In this document: positions 1-8,075 of the stretch, in pieces
Layout of the letters: every line of letters starts with the position of its first letter
Position numbering within the stretch: position 1 is the first letter of the stretch
Assembly (NCBI RefSeq): GCF_009834545.1
Contig: NZ_CP019427.1
Span: forward strand, 4,718,001-4,782,000
Direction of reading: 5' to 3'
Origin: Pseudomonas sp. S04
GTDB taxonomy: Bacteria; Pseudomonadota; Gammaproteobacteria; Pseudomonadales; Pseudomonadaceae
DNA length: 64,000 nucleotides
Translations under genes and position numbers: made by a program
Notes under the pieces: model-generated
Databases searched by the model: none
What the model was told of the DNA's origin: nothing
What the model saw: the letters and a program-made list of their open reading frames with translations, nothing else

Positions 1-635
1 ATGTGCCGGGCACGGCTGATGAAACGCTCCAGGTACACCGCGCCATTGCCAAAGGCCGCCTGGGCTTCGCGCTGGGAACGGGGGAACTCTTCACGCAGTT
101 GCGCGGGACTCTGCGCCAGGCGAATACCCCGTCCGCCACCACCGGCCGAGGCTTTGATCAGCAGGGGGAAACCCACCAGTTCGGCTGCCGCGAGTGCGGC
201 CTCGACGTCAAACAACTCACCAGGCGAACCCGGCACCACCGGCACGCCCGCCGCTTGTGCGGTGCGACGCGCCTCGGCCTTGTCGCCCATGCGGCGGATC
301 GTTTGTGGGCTGGGCCCGACAAAAATTGCCCCGGCGGCCTGGACCGCTTCGGCGAAGTCGGCGTTCTCCGAGAGAAACCCATAGCCTGGGTGCACCGCGT
401 TGGCCCCAGTGGCCTTCAAGGCGCCCAGCAGGGCCTCGACATTCAGGTAGCTTTTGTCGGCACGGGCCGGGCCGAGCAGGTGCACTTCGTCGGCCAAACG
501 CGCGGCCTGGGAATCGAGGTCTGCCTCACTGCACGCGGCAACGGTGGGAATTCCCAGTTCCTGGGCGGCGCGGATAATCCGCACGGCGATTTCGCCACGG
601 TTGGCGACCAGCAGTTTCGTGATGCCTTGGGTCAT
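1..635 (-). CDS. Biotin carboxylase subunit, AccC-like (partial, C-terminus beyond window)
   Basis: The ATP-dependent carboxylation of biotin on a carrier protein is the expected reaction. The first 211 residues are visible: the biotin-carboxylase N-domain (KLLVANRGEIAVRII at 7-21), HPGYGFLSEN at 82-91, MGDK at 116-119, and the start of the ATP-grasp glycine loop (KASAGGGGRGIR at 161-172). The ATG at 635 lies 10 bases after the stop of the biotin carrier gene, so the two should be co-translated. Because the neighbours are a short carrier and a PxpA/YcsF protein, it is more likely the carboxylase of a YcsF-linked enzyme than the housekeeping accBC copy. The carboxyltransferase-like (KipI/KipA) genes that usually complete such clusters would lie left of the window; that part is inference. 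Confidence 0.93.
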   Translation of the reverse strand, partial: MTQGITKLLVANRGEIAVRIIRAAQELGIPTVAACSEADLDSQAARLADEVHLLGPARADKSYLNVEALLGALKATGANAVHPGYGFLSENADFAEAVQAAGAIFVGPSPQTIRRMGDKAEARRTAQAAGVPVVPGSPGELFDVEAALAAAELVGFPLLIKASAGGGGRGIRLAQSPAQLREEFPRSQREAQAAFGNGAVYLERFISRARH

Positions 636-645
636 GATCGTGCCC

Positions 646-891
646 TCACTCGTCGTCGAGTGTTGCGACGACCTGACCCGGTTCCACCGGATCGCCGTCT
701 TCTACCAGGAATGCACTCAGGCGACCGGCCGTCCCGGCGGTCAGTTCGGAAAACTGCTTCATGACCTCGATCAGGCCAATCACCGTGTCGGCGCTGACCT
801 GCGCACCGACCTCGACGAAGTTCGCCGACTCCGGCGTGGCTTTGCGATAGAAGGTCCCTGGGAGTGGGGTGATAACTGTGTGTTCGGCCAT
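646..891 (-). CDS. Short biotin carboxyl carrier protein (BCCP-like)
   Basis: 81 residues, essentially only a biotinyl domain. The biotinylation motif EVMKQF puts the acceptor lysine at residue 45, with the usual PLPGTFYR-type segment near the N-terminus and a glycine/aspartate-rich second half. Housekeeping AccB has a long N-terminal linker of roughly 70 residues that is absent here. The protein carries carboxybiotin between the adjacent biotin carboxylase and an unidentified carboxyltransferase partner. It sits between pxpA and the carboxylase gene, all on the minus strand. The motif is EVMK rather than the commoner AMKM but keeps the essential M-K pair. Confidence 0.9.
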   Translation of the reverse strand: MAEHTVITPLPGTFYRKATPESANFVEVGAQVSADTVIGLIEVMKQFSELTAGTAGRLSAFLVEDGDPVEPGQVVATLDDE

Positions 892-984
892 GTCTGTTCC
901 TTTTGGAATAGTTGTAGAAAGGCAGGCAAAAAATTCATCGATGGGCAGCCCGGACGTCTGTAGCGCCCGGTACCAAACCCAGCT

Positions 985-1743
985 TCAGCGAGGGGCGCGC
1001 ACCGTGATCCCGGCTGCGTCCAGCGCCTTGCGTGTCGCCTCGACCAACGCCAGGGCACCCGGCGTATCGCTGTGCAGGCAAATTGAGTCGAAGTCGATCG
1101 CCAGGTCCTGGCCCTCGACCGTGCGCACCAGGCCTTCCTGGCAGGCACGCAGCACTCGCGCGGCGACCTGGTCCGGATCGTGGGCGCGCACATTGCGGGT
1201 AAAGACAATGGAGCCGCTGAGGTCGTACTCGCGGTCGGCGTAGAACTCGCGAATCACCGGCTGGCCGAGTTCTGTCGCGACGCGCCAGATGACTGAGCCG
1301 GGCATGCAATACAGCAGCAGGTCGGGCTCCAGGCGCTGCAGGTTTTGCACCAGCAATCGGGCCGCTTCCTCGTCCCGTGCCAGGTGCATGTACAACGCGC
1401 CGTGGGGCTTGATGTGTTGCAGGGCCACGCCCTGGACTCGCGCCAGTTCGCGCAGGGCGCCGAGTTGATAGAGCATGTCGTCGACCAGCTCCTGGGCCGG
1501 TGCATTGATGTGCCGGCGACCGAAACCTACCAGGTCGCGGAACCCCGGGTGTGCGCCAATGGCCACGCCGAGGCGCTTGGCCTGTTCGACGGTGCGGCGC
1601 ATGGTACCGGGGTCGCCGGCATGGAAACCGGTGGCGATATTGGCCGAACTGATGAACCCCATCAGCTCAGTGTCGACACCATCGCCGATGGTCCATGGGC
1701 CGAATCCTTCACCCATGTCCGAATTGAAATCTACTGCCTGCAT
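985..1743 (-). CDS. pxpA: PxpA/YcsF-family protein (LamB/YcsF), 5-oxoprolinase subunit A-like
   Basis: 252 residues. The N-terminal signature NSDMGEGFG (about 7-15) and later [13 protein letters not shown] and EFYADREYD segments are diagnostic of the LamB/YcsF family. In B. subtilis and E. coli, PxpA acts with PxpB/PxpC to hydrolyse 5-oxoproline to glutamate. I chose the ATG at 1743 because it has an AGGAG eight bases upstream and begins at the family N-terminus; an in-frame start at 1782 adds 13 residues without a good ribosome site. It is the first gene of the leftward operon with the biotin carrier and carboxylase, divergent from a LysR gene. No pxpB/pxpC is in view, so the substrate is not proven. 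Confidence 0.88.
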   Translation of the reverse strand: MQAVDFNSDMGEGFGPWTIGDGVDTELMGFISSANIATGFHAGDPGTMRRTVEQAKRLGVAIGAHPGFRDLVGFGRRHINAPAQELVDDMLYQLGALRELARVQGVALQHIKPHGALYMHLARDEEAARLLVQNLQRLEPDLLLYCMPGSVIWRVATELGQPVIREFYADREYDLSGSIVFTRNVRAHDPDQVAARVLRACQEGLVRTVEGQDLAIDFDSICLHSDTPGALALVEATRKALDAAGITVRAPR

Positions 1744-1827
1744 GACACGTGCTCCTGACGCTTGTGACTTCATGCAGGCCACGTTAAATTCCGCTCACCC
1801 CCCTTGGGAAGATCTATTAACAGATAG

Positions 1828-1851
1828 GGTATCTTCTGAAAAACAGATACC
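1828..1851. promoter_or_regulatory. Perfect inverted repeat, likely LysR operator
   Basis: GGTATCT and AGATACC are perfect 7-base arms around a 10-base spacer, in the divergent pxpA/LysR intergenic region. A further AGATA at 1822-1826 gives a third half-site. The arrangement fits a LysR-type recognition plus activation site. Being seen: the repeat. Inferred: the LysR gene at 1870 as its binder. Confidence 0.7.
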
Positions 1852-1869
1852 TGTTCGATCGGAGTCTCA

Positions 1870-2787
1870 ATGTCACTGACCCTGCGCCAGGTCCGCTATT
1901 TCGTCGCCACCGCCGAGATTGGGCAGATTTCCCAAGCGGCGATTCACTTGAATATCTCGCAGTCAGCGGTGACCACCGCGATCAAGGAGCTGGAGGGCAT
2001 GCTCGGCACCCTGCTGTTCCAGCGCTCGGCCCAGGGCATGAGCCTGACCGATGCCGGCCGGCATTTTCTCAACCGCGCCTACGTGATTCTGCGCAGCGTC
2101 GATGATGCCCTCAACAGCCCGCTGCCGGATGTACGGGCCAGCGGCCGGCTGCGCCTGGCAGCCAGCTACACGGTCATCGGCTACTTCCTGCCCCACCATC
2201 TGCAACGCCTGGAACACTGGCACCCGGACGTCGCCATCGAAGTCCACGAACAGGAACGCCAGGCCATCGAACAAGGCTTGCTGGAGGGACGTTTCGACAT
2301 GGCGGTGGTGCTGACCGCGAACCTCACGCACCCCGATATCGTCTCGGAAATCCTGTTCAACTCCGAGCGGCGCCTGTGGCTGCCCAGCCATCACCCGCTG
2401 TGCGAGCGCTCGGCTGTCAGCCTGGCTGATGTGGCCCAGGAGCCCTACATCCTGCTGACCGTCGACGAGGCCGAGCAGGCGGCAATGCGCTACTGGGAAC
2501 ACGCCCACCAGCAACCGAAAGTGCGGGTGCGCACCAGCTCCGTGGAAGCGGTGCGCAGCATGGTCGCCAATGGCAGCGGCGTGGCGATCCTCTCGGACCT
2601 GGTGCACCGCCCCTGGTCACTGGAGGGCAAGCGCATCGAGACCCTCACCATCACCGATCCAGTGACCCCCATGAGTGTGGGCCTGGCCTGGCACCGCGAG
2701 CGGGAATTTACCCCGGCGATGCAGGCGTTCCGGGATTACTTCCACGATGCGTTCCTGGCCCCGCAACAACTGTCGAGCAGACGCTGA
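1870..2787 (+). CDS. LysR-family transcriptional regulator (of the pxpA-biotin carboxylase operon)
   Basis: 305 residues, normal for LysR. The winged HTH spans about 3-60 (LRQVRYFVATAE, QISQAAIHLNISQSAVTTAIKEL), followed by a periplasmic-binding-like effector domain. ATG at 1870 follows a GGAG. It is divergent from pxpA, and the inverted repeat at 1828-1851 lies between them, the classic geometry for a LysR protein controlling its neighbour and itself. The inducer is unknown; an oxoproline-like or pathway metabolite would fit the context. Confidence 0.9.
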   Translation: MSLTLRQVRYFVATAEIGQISQAAIHLNISQSAVTTAIKELEGMLGTLLFQRSAQGMSLTDAGRHFLNRAYVILRSVDDALNSPLPDVRASGRLRLAASYTVIGYFLPHHLQRLEHWHPDVAIEVHEQERQAIEQGLLEGRFDMAVVLTANLTHPDIVSEILFNSERRLWLPSHHPLCERSAVSLADVAQEPYILLTVDEAEQAAMRYWEHAHQQPKVRVRTSSVEAVRSMVANGSGVAILSDLVHRPWSLEGKRIETLTITDPVTPMSVGLAWHREREFTPAMQAFRDYFHDAFLAPQQLSSRR

Positions 2788-2816
2788 GGTGGGGCGCACT
2801 TGCAAGATCAGGTCAA

Positions 2817-3251
2817 TCACTGCACTGCCCGTGCCAGCAACATCCGCTCCCGCAGCACGTCATAAACCCAGTGGTAGACGTAGGTGTACGGCAGAAAAAA
2901 CAGCAGCACCCCGATGTCGAGAATCAGCGCCTGCAGCAGGCTGACGTTCAGCCACCAGGCAATCAGCGGCACACTGATCGCCACCAGGCCGCCCTCGAAC
3001 AGCAAGGCATGCAACACCCGGGTCGCGGCACTGGGCACCAGCGCCAGACGCTTGAGCAAGCGGTCGAACAGACCGTTGAACAACACGTTCCAGGCCAGGG
3101 CAATCAGGCCGATGGCAATGGTCGCGACACCCATGTCGACCAGCGGCTTGTCCATCAGCCACGCCAGCAAAGGCGTACACAGCATGACCGCCAGCAGTTC
3201 AAAACCGATGGCTTGCAACACACGTTCAGTGAGGGATTTATGAGGACTCAT
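2817..3251 (-). CDS. PACE-family multidrug/biocide efflux transporter (AceI-like), copy 1
   Basis: 144 residues with four predicted membrane helices. It carries the tandem bacterial transmembrane pair domain: helix 1 has the acidic residue expected for proton coupling (GFELLAV, Glu18), then AWNVLFNGLFDRL and PYTYVYHWVYD motifs typical of PACE proteins. These export chlorhexidine and related cationic amphiphiles or polyamines through the inner membrane. ATG at 3251 is preceded by GGAG at good spacing; a longer in-frame start at 3293 has no such support. It is divergent from a LysR gene at 3341 with 89 bases between. A paralogue with the same arrangement lies at 14934. Confidence 0.9.
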   Translation of the reverse strand: MSPHKSLTERVLQAIGFELLAVMLCTPLLAWLMDKPLVDMGVATIAIGLIALAWNVLFNGLFDRLLKRLALVPSAATRVLHALLFEGGLVAISVPLIAWWLNVSLLQALILDIGVLLFFLPYTYVYHWVYDVLRERMLLARAVQ

Positions 3252-3340
3252 GAGCCGGCTCCGGTGGGTGAATGTGTTGCCATCATCCGGCACAGCACCG
3301 ATACTTCATAACCATTAACCATCGATCAAGGCGATAGTTC

Positions 3341-4195
3341 ATGGCCTCACATGAAGTCCTGCTGGCATTCGTCCAGGCAGCCACCCAAGGCTCGTTTTCC
3401 GCGGCGGCGCGCAAGCTGGGCAAGAGCCAGTCGACCATCAGCGCGGCGGTGGCCAGCCTGGAAATCGACCTCGACCTGACACTGTTCGACCGCAGCAGCC
3501 GCAAGCCCGCCCTGACCTTGGCCGGGCATGTGTTGTTGCAACGCGCCGAGGACATCCTCGCCGCCACCAGCCGCCTGGAAATGAGCGCCGCGCAATTGTC
3601 CCTGGGAGTTGAACCGAAACTCACCGTTGCGCTTTCCGACACCTATCAATCGGATCGCTTCGAAGCCGCCTTGCAGGCTTTCGAACAGCGTTATCCGGAC
3701 CTCGAGCTGGAATGCCTGATCGCCGAATGCGACGACTTGATTGCCTTGGTGCAACGCGGGCGCGCGCACTTGGCCTTCGCCGAAATGCAGGAGCGCTACC
3801 CGCCGGACCTGGACAGCGCCACCGTCGATGAACACACCGAGATCGCCCTGTTCGTCGCGCCCACACACCCGTTGGCGAGCCTGCAGAAAATCGATCGGCA
3901 AACCCTGCAACAACACCGCGAATTGCGCCTGGCGACCATCATCAATCCGTATGAGGTCCGGGCCCAGGGGCGGGTCTGGTCGGCCCCCAGTTACCTGATG
4001 CTACTGGAAATGGCCCAGGGTGGGTTCGGTTGGGCACCCCTGCCGCGTTGGCTGGTCGAGCGTTTTGGCGCCGGCACTTTGCAGGAGCTCAAGGTTCGCG
4101 GCTGGCCCCGACCGGTCTCGGTGGATGCGCTCTGGTCACGCTTGCACCCGCCGGGTCCGGCAGGCCGCTGGTTGCTGGACAGGATGCTCGAGTGA
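3341..4195 (+). CDS. LysR-family regulator adjacent to PACE transporter 1
   Basis: 284 residues. The HTH lies at about 4-62 (LLAFVQAATQGSFSAAARKL, STISAAVASLE), with an effector-binding domain behind it. It reads away from the PACE pump at 2817-3251, so it is the obvious candidate regulator of that pump. It resembles the LysR at 13935-14813 beyond the HTH: AQLSLGVEPKLTVAL here against VQLSLGLESKLSIGV there, and a CDDLIALVQRGRAHLAFAE segment matched by QDDVLAMLHSGRVSLCLAF. The two pump/regulator pairs are therefore probably related by duplication or repeated transfer. Confidence 0.88.
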   Translation: MASHEVLLAFVQAATQGSFSAAARKLGKSQSTISAAVASLEIDLDLTLFDRSSRKPALTLAGHVLLQRAEDILAATSRLEMSAAQLSLGVEPKLTVALSDTYQSDRFEAALQAFEQRYPDLELECLIAECDDLIALVQRGRAHLAFAEMQERYPPDLDSATVDEHTEIALFVAPTHPLASLQKIDRQTLQQHRELRLATIINPYEVRAQGRVWSAPSYLMLLEMAQGGFGWAPLPRWLVERFGAGTLQELKVRGWPRPVSVDALWSRLHPPGPAGRWLLDRMLE

Positions 4196-4203
4196 CGCCC
4201 GCC

Positions 4204-5445
4204 TCAGGTGCGCGCCAACTCGGCCAGGCGCCGCTCGATGAAACGGCGCTCCGGCACTTGCTGGGTCAGTTCCAGCGCACGCTGATAGGCCGCCCTCGCC
4301 TCCGCAACGCGACCCAATTGCCGACAGAACTCGGCACGCGCCGAATGCGCCAGGTGGTAATCGAGCAACTCGCCACGCTGCAAAATCCCATCGACCAGGG
4401 TCAACCCCGCCAAGGGCCCGTCACGCCGGGATAGCGCAGCGGCCCGATTGAGTTCAATCACCGGCGACGGTAGCGCCTGCAGCAAGACGTCGTACAAACC
4501 GACGATCTGCGCCCAATCCGTGTCCCCGGCGGTGGGTGCCTCGGCATGCACCGCCGAGATCGCCGCCTGCAGGCAATACGGGCCGATTTCCCCCCGGCCC
4601 AGCGCATGCTCGATCAAGGCACAGCCCTCGGCGATCATCTGCGCGTCCCACAGCGAACGGTCCTGTTCATCGAGCACGATCAACTCTCCGCTGGCCGAGG
4701 TGCGCGCCGGGCGCCGCGACTCGTTGAGTAGCATCAGGGCCAGCAACCCCATCACCTCCGGCTCCGGCAGCAACTCCAGGAGCAGGCGCCCCAGGCGAAT
4801 CGCCTCGCGGGTCAGGTCTTCGCGGGTCAGCTCACTGCCCACCGAGGCCGAATACCCTTCGTTGAACACCAGGTAAATCACCCGCAGAACGCTGTCCAGG
4901 CGCTCGGGCAACTCAGCCAGGGACGGCACTTGATAGGGGATTTTGGCGTCGCGAATCTTGGCCTTGGCCCGCACGATTCGCTGGGCAATGGTGGCCGGCG
5001 CGGCGAGAAAGGCGCGGGCAATTTCTTCGGTGGTCAGGTCGCAGACTTCACGCAGCGTCAGCGGCACTTGCGCATCGGCGGCCAGTGCCGGGTGACAACA
5101 GGTGAAGATCAAGCGCAAGCGATCGTCTTGCACGTCCTCGACACTCCATTGCGCTTCCTCGAGTTCTTCGAGTTGCGCCACCAATTGCGCCTGGGACGCG
5201 GCAAACCGGGCCCGCCGACGCAGGCCGTCGATGGCTTTGAAGCGCCCGGTGGACACCAGCCAGGCCCGCGGATTGTCCGGCACCCCGTCCCGCTGCCAGC
5301 GTTCGACCGCGACGAAGAAGGCTTCCTGCAGGGCCTCTTCGGCCAGGTCGAAATCCCCCAGCAAACGAATCAGGGTGGCGAGGATACGCCGCGAGTCGTT
5401 GCGGTAGACCGTCTCGACCAGCGCCTTGACCGCCTCGTCCGGCAT
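4204..5445 (-). CDS. ECF42-type RNA polymerase sigma factor with C-terminal TPR-like extension
   Basis: 413 residues. Sigma region 2 spans about 10-80 (GDFDLAEEALQEAFFVAVERW, 30-50) and region 4 about 110-165 (PLTLREVCDLTTEEIARAF). A helical extension of about 230 residues follows, rich in TPR-like pairs, ending with RAAYQRALELTQQVPERRF. This long tail and the DGPF partner nearby define the ECF42 group, which has no classical anti-sigma factor; the tail is thought to control activity. The ATG at 5445 shares one base with the upstream TGA (TGATG), implying translational coupling; a longer frame to 5502 exists but would run inside the previous gene. No anti-sigma gene is present. Confidence 0.9.
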   Translation of the reverse strand: MPDEAVKALVETVYRNDSRRILATLIRLLGDFDLAEEALQEAFFVAVERWQRDGVPDNPRAWLVSTGRFKAIDGLRRRARFAASQAQLVAQLEELEEAQWSVEDVQDDRLRLIFTCCHPALAADAQVPLTLREVCDLTTEEIARAFLAAPATIAQRIVRAKAKIRDAKIPYQVPSLAELPERLDSVLRVIYLVFNEGYSASVGSELTREDLTREAIRLGRLLLELLPEPEVMGLLALMLLNESRRPARTSASGELIVLDEQDRSLWDAQMIAEGCALIEHALGRGEIGPYCLQAAISAVHAEAPTAGDTDWAQIVGLYDVLLQALPSPVIELNRAAALSRRDGPLAGLTLVDGILQRGELLDYHLAHSARAEFCRQLGRVAEARAAYQRALELTQQVPERRFIERRLAELART

Positions 5446-5936
5446 CAGTCCGGCATGCCGCTGGTCACCAGGGCCTCCAGCCGGTCGAGGCTCTGGCCCC
5501 AACCGTCATGAAAACCCATGCCCTCGTGGGCCTGCCGATCGGCCTCGCTCCAGTGCATGGCGCGTGCGGTGTAGAGGGTCTTGCCGTCGACGTCGTCAAA
5601 GGTCACTTCAGCGGTCATGAACGGTTTGCCCGAAGGAATCCAGCCAGGTGCATAGGCATCGGTGAACACCAGCCGCTGCGGCGCATGAATCTCCAGGAAC
5701 ACCCCGCTGGTGGGGTACTCGCTACCATCGGGTGCGCGCATCAGGGTGCGAAACCGGCCGCCGACCCACAGGTCCATTTCGCACTCCGGCGTGGTCATGC
5801 CGTGCGGCCCCCACCATTGGGCGAGCCACTGCGGCTCCGTCCAGGCACGGAACACCTTGCTGCGCGGCGCATCGATCAGGCGGCTGATGGACAACTCGAA
5901 GGCTGCTGGCTCAGCGCCAGCGTGAGGGATGCTCAT
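5445..5936 (-). CDS. SRPBCC / AHSA1 (Aha1-C, CalC-like) domain protein
   Basis: 163 residues forming one START/Bet v1-like domain: FELSISRLIDAPRSKVFRAW at 13-32, QWLAQWWGPHGMTTP and the GWGQSLDRLEAL C-terminal helix are typical of AHSA1-domain proteins. The fold makes a hydrophobic ligand cavity. The function is unknown in bacteria. It lies between the DGPF gene and the ECF42 sigma gene and overlaps the latter's start by one base. A start-site A-rich stretch (AACAATAA, 5956-5963) upstream resembles an Hfq/Crc site, weakly. Confidence 0.87.
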   Translation of the reverse strand: MSIPHAGAEPAAFELSISRLIDAPRSKVFRAWTEPQWLAQWWGPHGMTTPECEMDLWVGGRFRTLMRAPDGSEYPTSGVFLEIHAPQRLVFTDAYAPGWIPSGKPFMTAEVTFDDVDGKTLYTARAMHWSEADRQAHEGMGFHDGWGQSLDRLEALVTSGMPD

Positions 5937-5975
5937 ACATAGACTCCTGCTTGATTATTGTTCTTAGGGGGGTGA

Positions 5976-6320
5976 TCAGGGATTCAGCTGGCGTACCGGA
6001 CGCACTTCCACGCTGCCGACCCGGGCCGCCGGGATCTTCCCGGCCACCTGGATCGCCTCATTGAGGTCCTTGGCCTCGATCAGGTAGAAACCGGCCAATT
6101 GCTCCTTGGTTTCGGCGAACGGACCGTCGGTGATCGACAGCTTGCCGCCCCGCAGGCGCACCGTGGTGGCGCTTTGCACTGGCTGCAAGGCCTCGGCGGC
6201 GAGCATCCGCCCACTGCCCTGGACCGACTCGGCATACGCCATACACTCAGCGTCTTCGGGGCTGTCAGGTGAACTGTGCAGCACACGCTCGTCGCTGTAG
6301 ACCAGGCATAAGTATTTCAT
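5976..6320 (-). CDS. YciI-related DGPF-domain protein (ECF42 partner)
   Basis: 114 residues. Begins MKYLCLVYSDE and contains DGPF at 65-68 followed by AETKEQLAGFYLIE, the signature of the DGPF/YCII-related family. Such proteins are the conserved neighbours and likely targets of ECF42 sigma factors. The ATG at 6320 has GGAGAG just upstream; the in-frame ATG at 6347 has no better site. Same strand as, and 39 bases upstream of, the AHSA1 gene, so it is likely in the same operon. Biochemical activity is unknown. Confidence 0.9.
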   Translation of the reverse strand: MKYLCLVYSDERVLHSSPDSPEDAECMAYAESVQGSGRMLAAEALQPVQSATTVRLRGGKLSITDGPFAETKEQLAGFYLIEAKDLNEAIQVAGKIPAARVGSVEVRPVRQLNP

Positions 6321-6387
6321 CAGGCTCTCCCACATCAGGCTGATCAACTATGGCTGCAGATTGCAGGTTGGGTAAAAAACCCGACGA

Positions 6388-6822
6388 TCAGGGCTGCAGT
6401 TCGAACAACGCCGCGCCACTGGCCATGTCGAAGGGCGCCGACCAATGCTCGTGGACGATTCGCCATTGCCCGCCGATCCGCTGATAGCCGGCGGTGGCAC
6501 GCATCCAACTGCCCTTGACTTGACCCTGCTCATCCGCCCCGCCGCAGTGCACCAGCCAGTGGGCGAAAGCCAGGTCCTGGCCTTGCGCCACCTGCAGTTG
6601 TGCGAACTCGAACAGGTGCGGTCCCGGGCAATAGTTCATGCACTCCTCCCAGTGTGCGCGGTAAGCCGCCTTGCCCTTGAATTGCAGGGCCTTGACCGCA
6701 TCGAACGAGACGATGTCGTCGGCATAAAAGCCCATCAGCGCTTCAACGTCCTTGGCGACTATCGCTTGTCGGTAGCGTTCGATCAGGGTCTGGATCTCAG
6801 TGTTTTCGGTTAACGCATTCAT
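6388..6822 (-). CDS. SnoaL-like / NTF2-fold protein (YybH-type)
   Basis: 144 residues with an NTF2-like layout: N-terminal helix (IQTLIERYRQAIVAKDVEAL), FYADDIVSFDAVKAL, and a final strand set (YQRIGGQWRIVHEHWSAPF). Small enzymes or ligand binders of this fold have varied roles, so no reaction is assigned. The ATG at 6822 has GGAG eight bases upstream; a 19-residue longer frame is less likely. It is first in the leftward run SnoaL-DGPF-AHSA1-ECF42 and is probably part of that module. Confidence 0.82.
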   Translation of the reverse strand: MNALTENTEIQTLIERYRQAIVAKDVEALMGFYADDIVSFDAVKALQFKGKAAYRAHWEECMNYCPGPHLFEFAQLQVAQGQDLAFAHWLVHCGGADEQGQVKGSWMRATAGYQRIGGQWRIVHEHWSAPFDMASGAALFELQP

Positions 6823-6963
6823 GACGCAACTCCGAGTGTTTACTGTGAAGACACTCTTAGTCGACTGGTGCAAAGGCAAATCGACAGGCCAAAAAAAATA
6901 ATTGCGAGTGCGCCAAACTGGCTAAAATCCGAGCCTCAGTTTTTCGCCGCAGGGATCCCGCCA

Positions 6964-7449
6964 ATGGCCACGCACCTCGTGCCCTACCAACAGCTTTCGG
7001 CGCTGCAACGCCAACAGGTGGAATGCATCGAGATCGATCCGTTGCAGAAGTCATTCGCCGGCGATATCCATGGCGCGCTGCACTCGCTGAGCGCAGCCGC
7101 AGGCGATGCCATCCGCGGTTTTGCGTTGGTCGCCGACGACATCCCCGTGGCCTTCCTGCTGCTCAAGCGCCCGCCCTTCCTGCCGGCCTGGGCCAGCCAG
7201 GACACCGCCACCCTGCATGCCTTGCAGGTCGACCGTCGCTGCCAGGGCCAGGGTTACGGCAAGGCCTGCCTGCAAGCCCTGCCCGAGGTTGCGCGGCAGG
7301 CCTGGCCCGAGATCAATGGCCTGGAATTGTCCGTGGATACCCACAATGAGGCGGCGCTGGGGCTTTATCTCAAGCAGGGCTGGATCGACAGCGGCGACGC
7401 CTACAAAGGCCGGATCGGCTATGAGCGGCGCATGGCCCTGGCCTTCTGA
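6964..7449 (+). CDS. GNAT-family N-acetyltransferase
   Basis: 161 residues. Acetyl-CoA binding motif A is visible as LHALQVDRRCQGQGYGKACL (about 84-103, Q/R-x-x-G-x-G/A form), followed by ELSVDTHNEAALGLYLKQGW, the usual motif B. It transfers an acetyl group to an unidentified amine. The ATG at 6964 begins a full-length GNAT; an in-frame start at 6868 would overlap the divergent SnoaL-like promoter. It stands alone on the plus strand. Confidence 0.85.
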   Translation: MATHLVPYQQLSALQRQQVECIEIDPLQKSFAGDIHGALHSLSAAAGDAIRGFALVADDIPVAFLLLKRPPFLPAWASQDTATLHALQVDRRCQGQGYGKACLQALPEVARQAWPEINGLELSVDTHNEAALGLYLKQGWIDSGDAYKGRIGYERRMALAF

Positions 7450-7491
7450 ATCAACCACACGTGCTGTGCATCACTGAGCGGACGCCAGTCC

Positions 7492-7989
7492 CTACAGGTC
7501 CAGCGCCATCTCGTGCCAGGCCAACCCGCCATGCTCCGAGGCGGACTCCTTGAGGTAGGCAAAACCGAACCCGGCATACAGGCCAACGTGCTGCTCGCGG
7601 CACATCAGGTTGATGCGGATCTTGCCCAACTCGCGCATGTGCGCGATAAACGCGCTCATCAACTGCTTGGCCAGGCCCAGCCCCTGGAAGTCCGGGTGCA
7701 CCACCACCGACATGATCACCACCTGTGGACCGTCGGGGTCATGGCCGATCATTTCCTTGAAGGCTTCGTCGGCCATTTCCACCTGGTAGGCGGCGCCGGA
7801 ATTGATGAAGCCCGCCACGACACCCTCGACCTCGGCCACGATAAAACCCTGTGGCCAGGTCTCGATGCGGGTGGCGATTTTCTCCCGGGTGGCCGCTTCA
7901 TCGCCCTCGTAGGCCTCGGTTTCGATGGCGAAACAGCGGTCCAGATCAGCCGGCGTGACCTGGCGAATGACAGTCGTGGGAGCGTTCAT
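7492..7989 (-). CDS. GNAT-family N-acetyltransferase
   Basis: 165 residues. Motif A is VVVHPDFQGLGLAKQLMSAF, with a later MCREQHVGLYAGFGF segment for motif B, close to the arylalkylamine-type branch. The substrate is unknown. The ATG at 7989 (MNAPTTVIRQ) fits the family N-terminus better than the in-frame ATG at 8028, although no strong Shine-Dalgarno is seen. Convergent with the acetyltransferase ending at 7449. Confidence 0.85.
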   Translation of the reverse strand: MNAPTTVIRQVTPADLDRCFAIETEAYEGDEAATREKIATRIETWPQGFIVAEVEGVVAGFINSGAAYQVEMADEAFKEMIGHDPDGPQVVIMSVVVHPDFQGLGLAKQLMSAFIAHMRELGKIRINLMCREQHVGLYAGFGFAYLKESASEHGGLAWHEMALDL

Positions 7990-8075
7990 GGCGGGGGTCC
8001 AGTCAGCGAAAAAAGGGGGCGCAAGCATAATTCAATCCGCCGCGCATATCGATCCTGCCCCCGTTCTCGCGTGGC

